64,000 nt of DNA from an uncultured Alistipes sp. (GTDB taxonomy: Bacteria > Bacteroidota > Bacteroidia > Bacteroidales > Rikenellaceae): NCBI RefSeq assembly GCF_949296715.1, contig NZ_CASFQD010000002.1:1-64000 (forward strand). The letters run 5' to 3'. A program made the translations under genes and the position numbers. This document shows, one piece after another, positions 16,797 to 24,075 of the stretch. Position 1 is the stretch's first letter. Each line of letters begins with the position of its first letter. The notes under the pieces were generated by a model, which was not told the DNA's origin, did no database searches, and saw only the letters and a list, made by a program, of their open reading frames with translations.

Positions 16797-17870
16797 ATGT
16801 CCGGGCGTAAACTGGGGCTGCGCAGGCGGCTGGCCCTCGATATCTTTTCGAATCTCTACAAGTCGAAGGTGGCGGCGCACCGGCTCGATACGCTCTTCTG
16901 GGAGTGTACGCTGCGCTGCAACCTGGCGTGCCGCCACTGCGGCAGCGACTGCCGGGTCGACCCCGGTGTGCCGGACATGCCGCTGGAGGACTTCCTCCGG
17001 GTGCTCGACGAACAGGTCACGCCGCATGTCGATCCGCGCGGCGTGCTCATCATCTTTTCGGGCGGCGAGGTGCTCGTGCGCGAGGACCTCGAGCAGGCGG
17101 GCCGCGAGGTCATGCGCCGCGGCTATCCGTGGGGCATGGTGACCAATGGCCTGGCACTGACGCCCGAACGCTTCCGGCGGCTGCGGGCCGCCGGGCTGCG
17201 GTCGATGTCCGTGAGCCTCGACGGGTTCGAGGAGCAGCACAACTACATCCGCCGCAACCCGCACAGCTACGAACGGGCACTCGGGGCCGTGCGCATGGCC
17301 GTGCGCGACGAGGGGCTGGCCTTCGACGTGGTGACCTGCGTGACGGGGGCGATGGTGCCGCACCTGGCGGAGTTCCGCGACCTGCTCATTGCCGAAGGGG
17401 TGAAGTCGTGGCGTCTGTTCTCGATTTTCCCGATGGGGCGGGCCAAACACGACGAGAGCCTGCGCATGACCGATGCGCAGTTCCGCGAGATGCTGGAGTT
17501 CATCCGCCGGACACGCCGCGAGGGGCGCATCGACGCCAGCTATGCCTGCGAGGGTTTCCTCGGCGGTTACGAAGCCGAGGTCCGCGACCAGTTCTACCAG
17601 TGTGCCGCGGGGGTGTCGGTCGCCTCGATCCGCGTCGACGGCTCGATTTCGGGCTGCACGTCGATTCGCGCCAACTTCCACCAGGGCAACATCTACCGCG
17701 ACGACTTCTGGGAGGTGTGGCAAAACCGCTTCGAACCCTTCCGCAACCGCGAGTGGGCGCGGCGGGGTGCGTGCGCCGACTGCCGGATGTTCCGCTACTG
17801 CCTGGGCGGCGGCATGCACCTGCGCGACGACAACGGTGAACTGCTCTACTGTCACTACAAGCGGCTTTGA
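16797..17870 (+). CDS. Radical SAM/SPASM enzyme of a lipoprotein-linked system
   Basis: A 357-residue radical SAM protein. The 4Fe-4S/SAM motif is C41-x3-C45-x2-C48 (CNLACRHC), followed by FSGGE (88-91) and MSVSLDG (about 137-143). The C-terminal SPASM region has Cys at 269, 287, 326, 329, 335 and 352, enough for auxiliary clusters. SPASM enzymes usually modify ribosomally made peptides or mature partner enzymes. Its gene follows a small lipoprotein gene by 6 bases, so that protein is the likely substrate. The N-terminus is basic with a hydrophobic LALDIFSNLY stretch, which could favour membrane proximity. An anaerobic sulfatase-maturing role is less likely because no sulfatase is near and the layout differs. 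The reaction is unknown. Confidence 0.88.
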   Translation: MSGRKLGLRRRLALDIFSNLYKSKVAAHRLDTLFWECTLRCNLACRHCGSDCRVDPGVPDMPLEDFLRVLDEQVTPHVDPRGVLIIFSGGEVLVREDLEQAGREVMRRGYPWGMVTNGLALTPERFRRLRAAGLRSMSVSLDGFEEQHNYIRRNPHSYERALGAVRMAVRDEGLAFDVVTCVTGAMVPHLAEFRDLLIAEGVKSWRLFSIFPMGRAKHDESLRMTDAQFREMLEFIRRTRREGRIDASYACEGFLGGYEAEVRDQFYQCAAGVSVASIRVDGSISGCTSIRANFHQGNIYRDDFWEVWQNRFEPFRNREWARRGACADCRMFRYCLGGGMHLRDDNGELLYCHYKRL

Positions 17871-18074
17871 AACGCTCATCGGAGCGGGGGCTGCAGGGCG
17901 TTTGCTGTCCGGTACGTTCCCGTTGCGGGTAGTGCGGCAGGCCGTGACGGACGCCGGTCGGCATTGCGGACGATATGGCGGCGGGTGGCGCGGAGGTGAG
18001 GATGTTGCCGGGAGACGGTCTCGGGGTGGAACGATTTTTTTTGAAAATAATTTTGTCTTTTCGGAAATTCGGCT

Positions 18075-18082
18075 TATCTTTG
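18075..18082 (+). promoter_or_regulatory. -7 box for tRNA-Pro(CGG)
   Basis: TATCTTTG, 35 bases before the tRNA. The 247 bases between the radical SAM stop and the tRNA hold no other feature I could support. Confidence 0.7.
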
Positions 18083-18117
18083 TGCGCTCTTAAGATGATA
18101 AGGGCACCAAAATAGTT

Positions 18118-18192
18118 CGGGGTGTAGCGCAGTCCGGTTAGCGCGCCAGCTTCGGGAGTTGGAGGTCGCTGGTTCGAATCCAGTCTCCCCGA
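18118..18192 (+). tRNA. tRNA-Pro, anticodon CGG
   Basis: A 75-base cloverleaf with anticodon loop TTCGGGA (anticodon CGG), D-stem GCGC/GCGC, T-loop TTCGAAT and discriminator A. CCA is not encoded. Position 6 to 67 of the acceptor stem is a T-T mismatch, shared with the next tRNA. Confidence 0.93.
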
Positions 18193-18199
18193 CAAAACG

Positions 18200-18224
18200 G
18201 CAGACTGCCCGAAAGGTAGTCTGC
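18200..18224 (+). terminator. Terminator between the two tRNA-Pro genes
   Basis: A 10-bp stem (GCAGACTGCC with GGTAGTCTGC) followed by TTTTCTTTTATT. It begins 8 bases after the first tRNA. Confidence 0.85.
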
Positions 18225-18235
18225 TTTTCTTTTAT

Positions 18236-18243
18236 TATATTTG
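18236..18243 (+). promoter_or_regulatory. -7 box for tRNA-Pro(TGG)
   Basis: TATATTTG lies directly after the terminator and 26 bases before the second tRNA, giving it an independent promoter. Confidence 0.65.
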
Positions 18244-18269
18244 TATCGATGCCGGTCCGGCCGGCGATT

Positions 18270-18345
<76 letters not shown>

Positions 18346-18353
18346 GATTCAGT

Positions 18354-18389
18354 GCGAAGCGCCTGTCACGTATGTGGCAGGCGCTTCGC
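18354..18389. terminator. Hairpin ending tRNA-Pro(TGG), facing the HAD operon
   Basis: A 16-bp stem with one wobble and a GTAT loop. Only short T tracts flank it, so it is a likely but not ideal terminator between convergent units. Confidence 0.6.
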
Positions 18390-18418
18390 GCTTCCCGTGT
18401 CTTGTTCGGCGGAAGGGG

Positions 18419-19039
18419 TCACAGCCGGTCGAGCAGCGGCGAGAAGTCCTCGCCCGGGGCGGGCTGGTAGACCTCGAACCCGAGCCGGCGCGCCGTGTCG
18501 ATGTTCTTCGCGCCGTCGTCAATGAAGAGCGTCTCCGCCGGGAGCAGCCCGCTGTCGTCGATCATCTGCCGGAAGATTGTCTCCGAGGGTTTCAGGTCGT
18601 GCATCTCGTGGGAGAGGTATATCCTGTCGAAGTACTCCTCCATCGTGCGGCCGTCGGCGCGGAACATCTCCCGGATGAAGCGCATCGAGGCGGGGTTGTT
18701 GTTCGAGAGGACGTAGGTGCGGATGCCGCGGCTGCGCAGCCGCCCGACCGCGCGGAGCTTCGCGACGGGCACGTCGACGAGAAACTGTCCGTAGGCCCAC
18801 GCGATGCGTTCGTCGGAGATGTCGGGCCGTCCGGCCATGCGGCGCATCTCCTCGCAGGCCTCGTGGAAGGAGATTTCACCCCCTTCGAGCCGTCCGATCA
18901 CCTCCACGGGGTAGTAGGGCTGGATCACCTCCGCCACGGCGTCCATGCCCAGGTCGCGGAAGGCGCGGCGGCAGCGTTCGATGTCGAGGTCCACGAGGAC
19001 CCCTCCGAGGTCGAAAACGACGTTTTTGATCGTATTCAT
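18419..19039 (-). CDS. HAD-superfamily (subclass IA) hydrolase
   Basis: A 206-residue haloacid-dehalogenase-like phosphatase. Motif I is VFDLGGVLVDLD (Asp10 nucleophile, but Gly at 12 instead of the second Asp of DxD), motif II is VLSNNN (about 110-115), motif III Lys is in DLKPSE, and motif IV is FIDDGAKN. DxGGVL is seen in the YihX/epoxide-hydrolase N-terminal branch of the family, which often works on sugar phosphates. It is the last gene of the steroid-reductase-like operon, 12 bases after the SDR gene. Whether it belongs to that pathway is unknown. Confidence 0.85.
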   Translation of the reverse strand: MNTIKNVVFDLGGVLVDLDIERCRRAFRDLGMDAVAEVIQPYYPVEVIGRLEGGEISFHEACEEMRRMAGRPDISDERIAWAYGQFLVDVPVAKLRAVGRLRSRGIRTYVLSNNNPASMRFIREMFRADGRTMEEYFDRIYLSHEMHDLKPSETIFRQMIDDSGLLPAETLFIDDGAKNIDTARRLGFEVYQPAPGEDFSPLLDRL

Positions 19040-19051
19040 CTGTTTTGTCTT

Positions 19052-20059
19052 CTATTTTTGGAATTGCATCGTAAAGCGGCGCAGCGGCCGGATGAGCCAC
19101 ATCGGCAGCAGCTTGCACAGCGGAATGAACGCGCGGTTCCACCAGTCTGGCACGACCGTGCGGCGGCCCCGCCACAGCGCCCGCAGTCCGCGCCGTGCGC
19201 ACGAGTCCGCCGAAATGAGCACGCCGAGCCGCAGCCCGATCCGCTGCCAGCGGGGCGTCAGTCCGTAGAGGTCGGTCGCCACGCCCGCCGGGCAGACGGC
19301 CGTCACGCGCACGCCCCGTTCGGCCATCTCCTTGGCGAAGGCCACGGAGAAGGTCCTCACGTAGGCCTTCGTTGCCGTGTAGAGAGCCATGCCCGGGAAG
19401 GGCATCCAGATCGAGTACGACGACATGTTCAGAATCCAGCCGCGGCCCCGGGCGGCCATGTCGCGGCCGAAGGCGAGGCAGTTTTTCGAGAGGGTCATGT
19501 CGTGCAGCAGGATCATCCGCTCGATGCGCTCGGGCGGCGTTTGGAGAATGTCGCGGAACGAGAAGATGCCGGCGTTGTTGACAAGTACGTCGACGTCGAT
19601 GCCCATTTCGCGCACCGTGGCGTAGAGTTCGTCCGACGCCTCCGTGCGGGCGAGGTCCATTGTCAGGATGCGCACCTGCCGGCGGGCCGAGATGTCAGCC
19701 GCGGCAATCTCGTCGCGGACCCGTGCGAGCGTCGCGGCGGTCTGCCCGACCAGCACCAGGTCATACCCGGCGGCGGCCAGGCGCAGGGCGAAGCTGCGTC
19801 CGATGCCCGTCCCGGCGCCCGTGACAAGGGCCCATGCCCGGCCCGAGACGACACGTCCCCGGCGGTCGATCGTCGCCGCGGCGGCCTCACCCGGAGTTTC
19901 GGCCGCCCGTGCCGGGGTTTCAGCCGGCTCTGCCACTCCTGCCGGTTCTGCCGGGGCTCCGGCTGTCGGCGTCGCGGTCCTTTCCTCCGGCGTCGCGGCC
20001 TCTTCTGTCGGCGGGGTCGGTGCCGTCGCGTGGAGCGCAGCGTTTTTCGTGCGGCTCAT
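19052..20059 (-). CDS. Short-chain dehydrogenase, candidate 3-beta-hydroxysteroid dehydrogenase
   Basis: A 335-residue NAD(P)-dependent SDR. The cofactor motif TGAGTGIG is at 80-87, NNAG follows, and the active site is SSYSIWMPFPGMALYTATK with the YxxxK pair. The C-terminal part (WRGRRTVVPDWWNR, LIRPLRRF) is basic and hydrophobic, which suggests membrane contact. It is preceded by about 70 residues rich in Ala, Thr, Pro and Glu that have no start codon alternative before the fold. The ATG lies 1 base after the flavin-enzyme stop, which supports this start. Its place beside a 5-alpha-reductase-like gene and an OYE gene points to a 3-oxo/3-hydroxy steroid step. That assignment is inference. Confidence 0.8.
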   Translation of the reverse strand: MSRTKNAALHATAPTPPTEEAATPEERTATPTAGAPAEPAGVAEPAETPARAAETPGEAAAATIDRRGRVVSGRAWALVTGAGTGIGRSFALRLAAAGYDLVLVGQTAATLARVRDEIAAADISARRQVRILTMDLARTEASDELYATVREMGIDVDVLVNNAGIFSFRDILQTPPERIERMILLHDMTLSKNCLAFGRDMAARGRGWILNMSSYSIWMPFPGMALYTATKAYVRTFSVAFAKEMAERGVRVTAVCPAGVATDLYGLTPRWQRIGLRLGVLISADSCARRGLRALWRGRRTVVPDWWNRAFIPLCKLLPMWLIRPLRRFTMQFQK

Positions 20060-20060
20060 G

Positions 20061-21275
20061 CTACGGCAGTTTGGCTAGTTCGTCGACGATCTTGCGCGGC
20101 AGGTCGGGGCAGTGCTTGCAGCACTTCATGTCCACGGAGTACATCCGCGCGATGCAGTAGTTGCGGTGGTCGCATGCGCTGCGCGTCTGCCCGTCGCCTT
20201 CGCGCAGCTTGTTGACGAAAGCCGGGTCGTTGACCAGCGCGCGGGCCATCTGCACCAGTTCGAAACCCGCGTCGAGCGCCCGGTCGATGCCTTCGCGGCT
20301 GACGAGCCCCCCGACGTAGATGAGCGGGCATTTCAGCTCGGCGCGGAACTTTTTGGCATCCTCCAGGAAGTAGCACTCCTCGAAGGGGAACTGCTTGATC
20401 ATGAAGGGACCGCACCAGCGGATGAAGTAGCGCAGCCACAGCGGCGAGTAGTAGCTCATCGTGTAGATGGGGATCAGTCCCCGCATGACGGCCATCGGGG
20501 CCTTCGAGACGAAGCCGCCCGAGAGGACGATGGCGTTGACGCCGAAGCGTTCGATCTCGCGCGCGATTTCGAGGCTCTCGGGAATCTCGATGCCCCCCTT
20601 GAAGCCGTCGTACATGTTGTGCTTCACGGTGACGGCCATGCCGGTCTGTGCCGCGGCCTCCATCACCTCGCCGAGGCACATGCGCATGAAGCGCATGCGA
20701 TTGTCGAGCGAGCCGCCGTATTCGTCGCGGCGGTGGTTCGTGTAGGGCGAGAGGAACTGCGAGATGAGGTAGCCGTGCCCGGCGTGCACCTCCACCGAGT
20801 CGAAGCCCGCCTCGCGGGCCGTGTGGACGGCGCGTCCGAAGTCGCGGGCCACCTCCTCGATCTCCTTGCGGCGCATGCCCCGCACGGGGGTGTAGGCGTA
20901 GAGGTTGAATCCCCACGAGGCGCCGATGGGTATCTGTCCGGCGGTGGTCAGGTGGGTCATGTTGCCGCAGTGGCCGATCTGGATGGCGGCGGCAGCCCCT
21001 TCGCGGTGGATGGCGTCGGTGATGTCGCGCAGCCCCGGCACGATGGCCGGGCGCAGCCACAGCTGCTTGTTGAACGACAGGCCGCTGCGCGAGACGGCGG
21101 CGTAGGCCAGCGTCGTCATGCCGATGCCGCCGCGCGCCACGGCGACGTGGTACTGCTTGAGCTGCTCCGTGGGGCCGAAATCCTTGCCCATCGATTCGAA
21201 GGCTGCCGAGCGAATCGTGCGGTTGCGCAGCGTCACGGGGCCCAGCTTGTAGGGGGTGAAGAGTTTGGAATCCAT
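20061..21275 (-). CDS. Old Yellow Enzyme family oxidoreductase, candidate steroid 5-beta-reductase
   Basis: A 404-residue FMN-dependent TIM-barrel enzyme. Family marks include LFTPYKLGPVTLRNR at the start, AAIQIGHCG, and the substrate/FMN region HAGHGYLISQFLSPYTNHRRDEYGG. At the C-terminus Cys368, 374, 385, 386 and 389 form a cluster that could bind Fe-S, as in BaiCD-type NADH:flavin oxidoreductases; the second BaiCD-type nucleotide-binding domain is absent. OYE enzymes reduce activated C=C bonds. Next to a 5-alpha-reductase-like gene and an SDR, reduction of a delta-4 3-oxosteroid is the most likely job. The ATG at 21275 was chosen because the longer frame runs into the upstream gene. Confidence 0.82.
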   Translation of the reverse strand: MDSKLFTPYKLGPVTLRNRTIRSAAFESMGKDFGPTEQLKQYHVAVARGGIGMTTLAYAAVSRSGLSFNKQLWLRPAIVPGLRDITDAIHREGAAAAIQIGHCGNMTHLTTAGQIPIGASWGFNLYAYTPVRGMRRKEIEEVARDFGRAVHTAREAGFDSVEVHAGHGYLISQFLSPYTNHRRDEYGGSLDNRMRFMRMCLGEVMEAAAQTGMAVTVKHNMYDGFKGGIEIPESLEIAREIERFGVNAIVLSGGFVSKAPMAVMRGLIPIYTMSYYSPLWLRYFIRWCGPFMIKQFPFEECYFLEDAKKFRAELKCPLIYVGGLVSREGIDRALDAGFELVQMARALVNDPAFVNKLREGDGQTRSACDHRNYCIARMYSVDMKCCKHCPDLPRKIVDELAKLP

Positions 21276-21294
21276 CTTCAGGAATGTGTTGGTG

Positions 21295-22056
21295 TCAGTA
21301 GATGAAAGGGATGATGCGCTTGCGCCCGAGGCGTGTGAACTCCTCGCCGAACTCCTCGGCATAGCGGCGGCGCAGCGATGCGGCGCGCGGCGCAAGGTTG
21401 GCGAAGGTCCACCAGGCGAAGACCGCCCCGGCCCACGACCACGACGCGATGGCGAAGCCCACCCATTCGAGCAGCTCGCCGAAGTAGTTGGCCGAGGAGA
21501 CGTAGCGGAACATGCCGCCGCGCGGGATGTAGTGGCGCGTGTCGCCCGGTTTGCGCAGGTGGCGGATGATGTAGTCCGAGTGGAGGTTGATGGCCATGCC
21601 CGTGAGGAAGACGATGCCGCCGATCCAGATGTACGGACGCGCGAACCAGCCGTCGTAGTAGCCGGCGGGCGAGACGTAGAAGATCCAGCCGCCCTGCATC
21701 AGGGCGTTGAGCGTATTGAAGAGCATGCCCATGAGGACGATGCCGAGGGGCATCTTCGACTTGCCGCGCATGAGCAGCGGAAAGACGAACGAGCGCTGGA
21801 AGTAGTGCGCCTGGAAGAGGAGGAAGAGTGCCAGCGGCCCGGCTTCCCACATGCGGTCGGAGGCGGCCCACAGCACGCACATGAGGATGAAGACCGGGGA
21901 TTCCATCAGTATCCAGCCGACCTTGTTCGGTACGGGGGGGCCGTAGCGGCGGTTGAACAGGTAGCCGTATCCGGCCTCCAGATAGTGCAGGGCGATGAAG
22001 ACAGCCAGGGCGATGACGGCCATGACGATCAGGAAAATGTCGAAAGTCTCTCGCAT
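21295..22056 (-). CDS. DUF1295 / steroid 5-alpha-reductase-like membrane protein
   Basis: A 253-residue polytopic membrane protein with about six spans. The C-terminal third carries the 5-alpha-reductase signature: PRGGMFRYVSSANYFGELLEWVGFA, then LAPRAASLRRRYAEEFGEEF and RKRIIPF at the end. This family reduces delta-4 double bonds of 3-oxosteroids using NAD(P)H. The gene leads a minus-strand operon with OYE, SDR and HAD genes (gaps of 19, 1 and 12 bases). An ATG nine codons upstream (22083) is open, but it lies at the probable -7 box, so 22056 is preferred. The substrate is inferred, and phospholipid or sterol-like lipids remain possible. Confidence 0.82.
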   Translation of the reverse strand: MRETFDIFLIVMAVIALAVFIALHYLEAGYGYLFNRRYGPPVPNKVGWILMESPVFILMCVLWAASDRMWEAGPLALFLLFQAHYFQRSFVFPLLMRGKSKMPLGIVLMGMLFNTLNALMQGGWIFYVSPAGYYDGWFARPYIWIGGIVFLTGMAINLHSDYIIRHLRKPGDTRHYIPRGGMFRYVSSANYFGELLEWVGFAIASWSWAGAVFAWWTFANLAPRAASLRRRYAEEFGEEFTRLGRKRIIPFIY

Positions 22057-22082
22057 GGGCGGTGCATGGTTGAAAAACGGCA

Positions 22083-22090
22083 TAAAGATA
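22083..22090 (-). promoter_or_regulatory. Probable -7 box for the steroid-like operon
   Basis: TATCTTTA on the minus strand matches TAnnTTTG at 7 of 8 positions, 26 bases before the ATG at 22056. Confidence 0.45.
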
Positions 22091-22194
22091 GGAAAAACTT
22101 TCGGAAGCCTGCGCTGCCCGCCGGGTGAAAAATTGTCTCGGAGGGCGCAACGGTTGTACTGTCGGTCGGAGCGTCGGGCGGTGCCGGCATGAAA

Positions 22195-22222
22195 ACAGCC
22201 TCCCGGTGTTGCGGAAGGCTGT
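22195..22222 (-). terminator. Terminator after glutamate decarboxylase
   Basis: ACAGCCT pairs with AGGCTGT across a 14-base loop, followed by TTTC on the minus strand. It lies 96 bases past the gad stop; the 234 bases between gad and the steroid-like operon show nothing else. Confidence 0.55.
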
Positions 22223-22317
22223 CTTGATAAGTCGGTCCGGTGGGCGGCTCCGCTGCTGGGGCAGGGCCGGATGCGGCCGATACCGGGGCGGCTGCTCGCC
22301 GGATGCGGGGTGGCGCG

Positions 22318-23733
22318 TCAGTGGGTGTAGACCTTGCCCTTCTGCCTCTCCTGCCGTTCGTACTTGAGGCGCGAGGTGGTCGGGTAGGCCAGCTGCTCGA
22401 ACTCGGCCACGGCGTTGCGGATGTCGCCCAGCAGCATGTCGGCCATGTCGCGCGACATGCCCTGCCGCGCCACGATGCGCATGACGACGACCTGCTCGAT
22501 GTTTCTGGGCATCGTGTAGGCCGGGACCATCCAGCCGCTCTGTTGCAACTTGGCCTGCAGGTCGAAGAGCGTCCACTTGGCCGTCTTGTCGTACTCGGGG
22601 TCCATCATCCAGATGAAGAGCGGGTTGACGACCTTCGGAGCGTAGTTTTTGAAGCACTTCATCTTGCCGATTTGTTCGTGGCAGTAGGCCGCCACGTCCA
22701 TCGAGTTCTGCTGAATCTCCCTGTAGCCCTCGAATCCCAGCCGGATGAAGTTGTAGTACTGGCCCAGAATCTGCGCCGCCGGGCGCGAGAAGTTCAGCCC
22801 GACCTGCGTGATGCTGGCGCCGAGGTAGTTGACCGAGAAGGCCATCTCGTCGGGCAGGTACTTGCGCTCCTTCCAGACGACCCACCCCAGACCCGGGTAG
22901 ACGAGGCCGAACTTGTGGCCCGAGGTCGAAATCGACAGCACCCACTTGAGGCGGAAGTCCCACTTGCAGCTCGGGTCGAGGAACGGCAGGATGAAGCCGC
23001 CCGATGCCGCGTCGACATGAATCGGGATTTCGTAGCCCGTCCGGCGGTTGTACTCGTCGAGCTGGCGGTCGAGCTCCTCGATGTCGTCGTTCAGGCCCGT
23101 CCACGTCACGCCGGCGATCGGCACGATGCAGATCGTGTTCTCGTCGCAGAGCGCGAGCGCCTGCTTCGCGTCGAGCGTCGTGCTGTCGAGCGTCAGGGGC
23201 ACGGTGCGCAGCTCGATTTGCCAGAGCTGGCAGAACTTCTCCCACACGACCTGATAGGCGGCGCTCATCACCAGGTTGGGCTTGTCGCAGGGCTTGCCCG
23301 CAGCCTTGCGGCGTGCGCGCCAGCGCAGCCATGCGGCCACGCCGCCCAGCATGCAGGCTTCGGACGAGCCGATGGCCGGGGCGCCGGCCTTCCACTCGGC
23401 CTTCTCGGGCGTGTTCCACAGGTTGGCCAGGATGTTGAGGCAGCGGCCGCACATCACGGCGACGCGCGGATACTCCGTCTCGTCGATGTAGTTGACGTTG
23501 ATTGCTTCGTTCATCAGGCGCGTGGCGTAGTCGTCCATGTAGGTCGTCACGAACGTGGCCAGGTTCAGCCGCGGCTGTGTCTGCGGGTAGGTCTCGTCCT
23601 TGACGAGCTGGTAGGCCGCCTCGGGCGAGGTCTTGTCGTGGGGAATGAACTGCGTGGGTGCGGGCGAGCGCATCTCTTTCGAGCCGTAGATATCCGTGAG
23701 GGTATCCTCGGCGGGGTGTCGTTTCTCGAACAT
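22318..23733 (-). CDS. gadB: Glutamate decarboxylase
   Basis: A 471-residue PLP enzyme that converts glutamate to GABA and CO2 and consumes a proton. The group II decarboxylase marks are present: GSSEACMLGG (122-131), HVDAASGGF (239-247) and SISTSGHKFG with the PLP Lys274. Length and colinearity match E. coli GadB, including a C-terminal HT-like end (YTH), which in GadB closes the active site at neutral pH. No GadC antiporter gene is next to it, so acid resistance would need an antiporter elsewhere. No TAnnTTTG box was seen upstream. Confidence 0.95.
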   Translation of the reverse strand: MFEKRHPAEDTLTDIYGSKEMRSPAPTQFIPHDKTSPEAAYQLVKDETYPQTQPRLNLATFVTTYMDDYATRLMNEAINVNYIDETEYPRVAVMCGRCLNILANLWNTPEKAEWKAGAPAIGSSEACMLGGVAAWLRWRARRKAAGKPCDKPNLVMSAAYQVVWEKFCQLWQIELRTVPLTLDSTTLDAKQALALCDENTICIVPIAGVTWTGLNDDIEELDRQLDEYNRRTGYEIPIHVDAASGGFILPFLDPSCKWDFRLKWVLSISTSGHKFGLVYPGLGWVVWKERKYLPDEMAFSVNYLGASITQVGLNFSRPAAQILGQYYNFIRLGFEGYREIQQNSMDVAAYCHEQIGKMKCFKNYAPKVVNPLFIWMMDPEYDKTAKWTLFDLQAKLQQSGWMVPAYTMPRNIEQVVVMRIVARQGMSRDMADMLLGDIRNAVAEFEQLAYPTTSRLKYERQERQKGKVYTH

Positions 23734-24016
23734 GGTGTTTAGTTTTAATGGTTACCCCCTGCCGACTGCACGAACTGTGCCAGAGCACCTCGCACCCCTT
23801 CGTTGCGTCTTCACGTTCTTCCGTAGCCCCGTTCTCTGCGGTTTTCCCTCTCCCTGCTCTCCCGTTCCCTGCGTCGGGCTTCTGCGCGCCGCTCCTCCCC
23901 CGAATGGCCCTGTGCTGCCCCGCAGCCCGCTTTTTGGCCCCTGTCGGGTTCAGCCTGCTTTTTGGCCCCTGTCGGGTTCAGCCCGCTTCCCGCCTCATAA
24001 AAAAGTGCGGCGAAAA
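23734..24016. other. Intergenic region between gad and the SPFH operon
   Basis: No gene is supported here. The plus strand is strongly C/T-rich, with runs such as CTCCCGTTCCCTGC, and contains the 28-bp tandem repeat at 23924-23988. It separates two divergent units. Confidence 0.6.
23924..23988. repeat. 28-bp direct tandem repeat
   Basis: Two full copies of a 28-bp unit containing CTTTTTGGCCCCTGTCGGG start at 23924 and 23952 with a single C/T difference, and the first bases of a third copy follow at 23980. Confidence 0.85.
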
Positions 24017-24048
24017 TTTGCTTTTTTGAAAAACATGAAATAGCTTTG
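24017..24048 (+). promoter_or_regulatory. Complete Bacteroidota promoter for the SPFH operon
   Basis: A -33 TTTG (24017-24020), a 20-base spacer and a -7 TAGCTTTG (24041-24048) match the consensus. The ATG is 27 bases downstream. Confidence 0.85.
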
Positions 24049-24075
24049 TGATATCAAAACAATATCACTTTGACT

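Noticed and set aside
16797..17870. Radical SAM protein as an anaerobic sulfatase-maturing enzyme
   Set aside because: No sulfatase is nearby, the lipoprotein neighbour is typical of another system, and the protein is shorter than most such enzymes.
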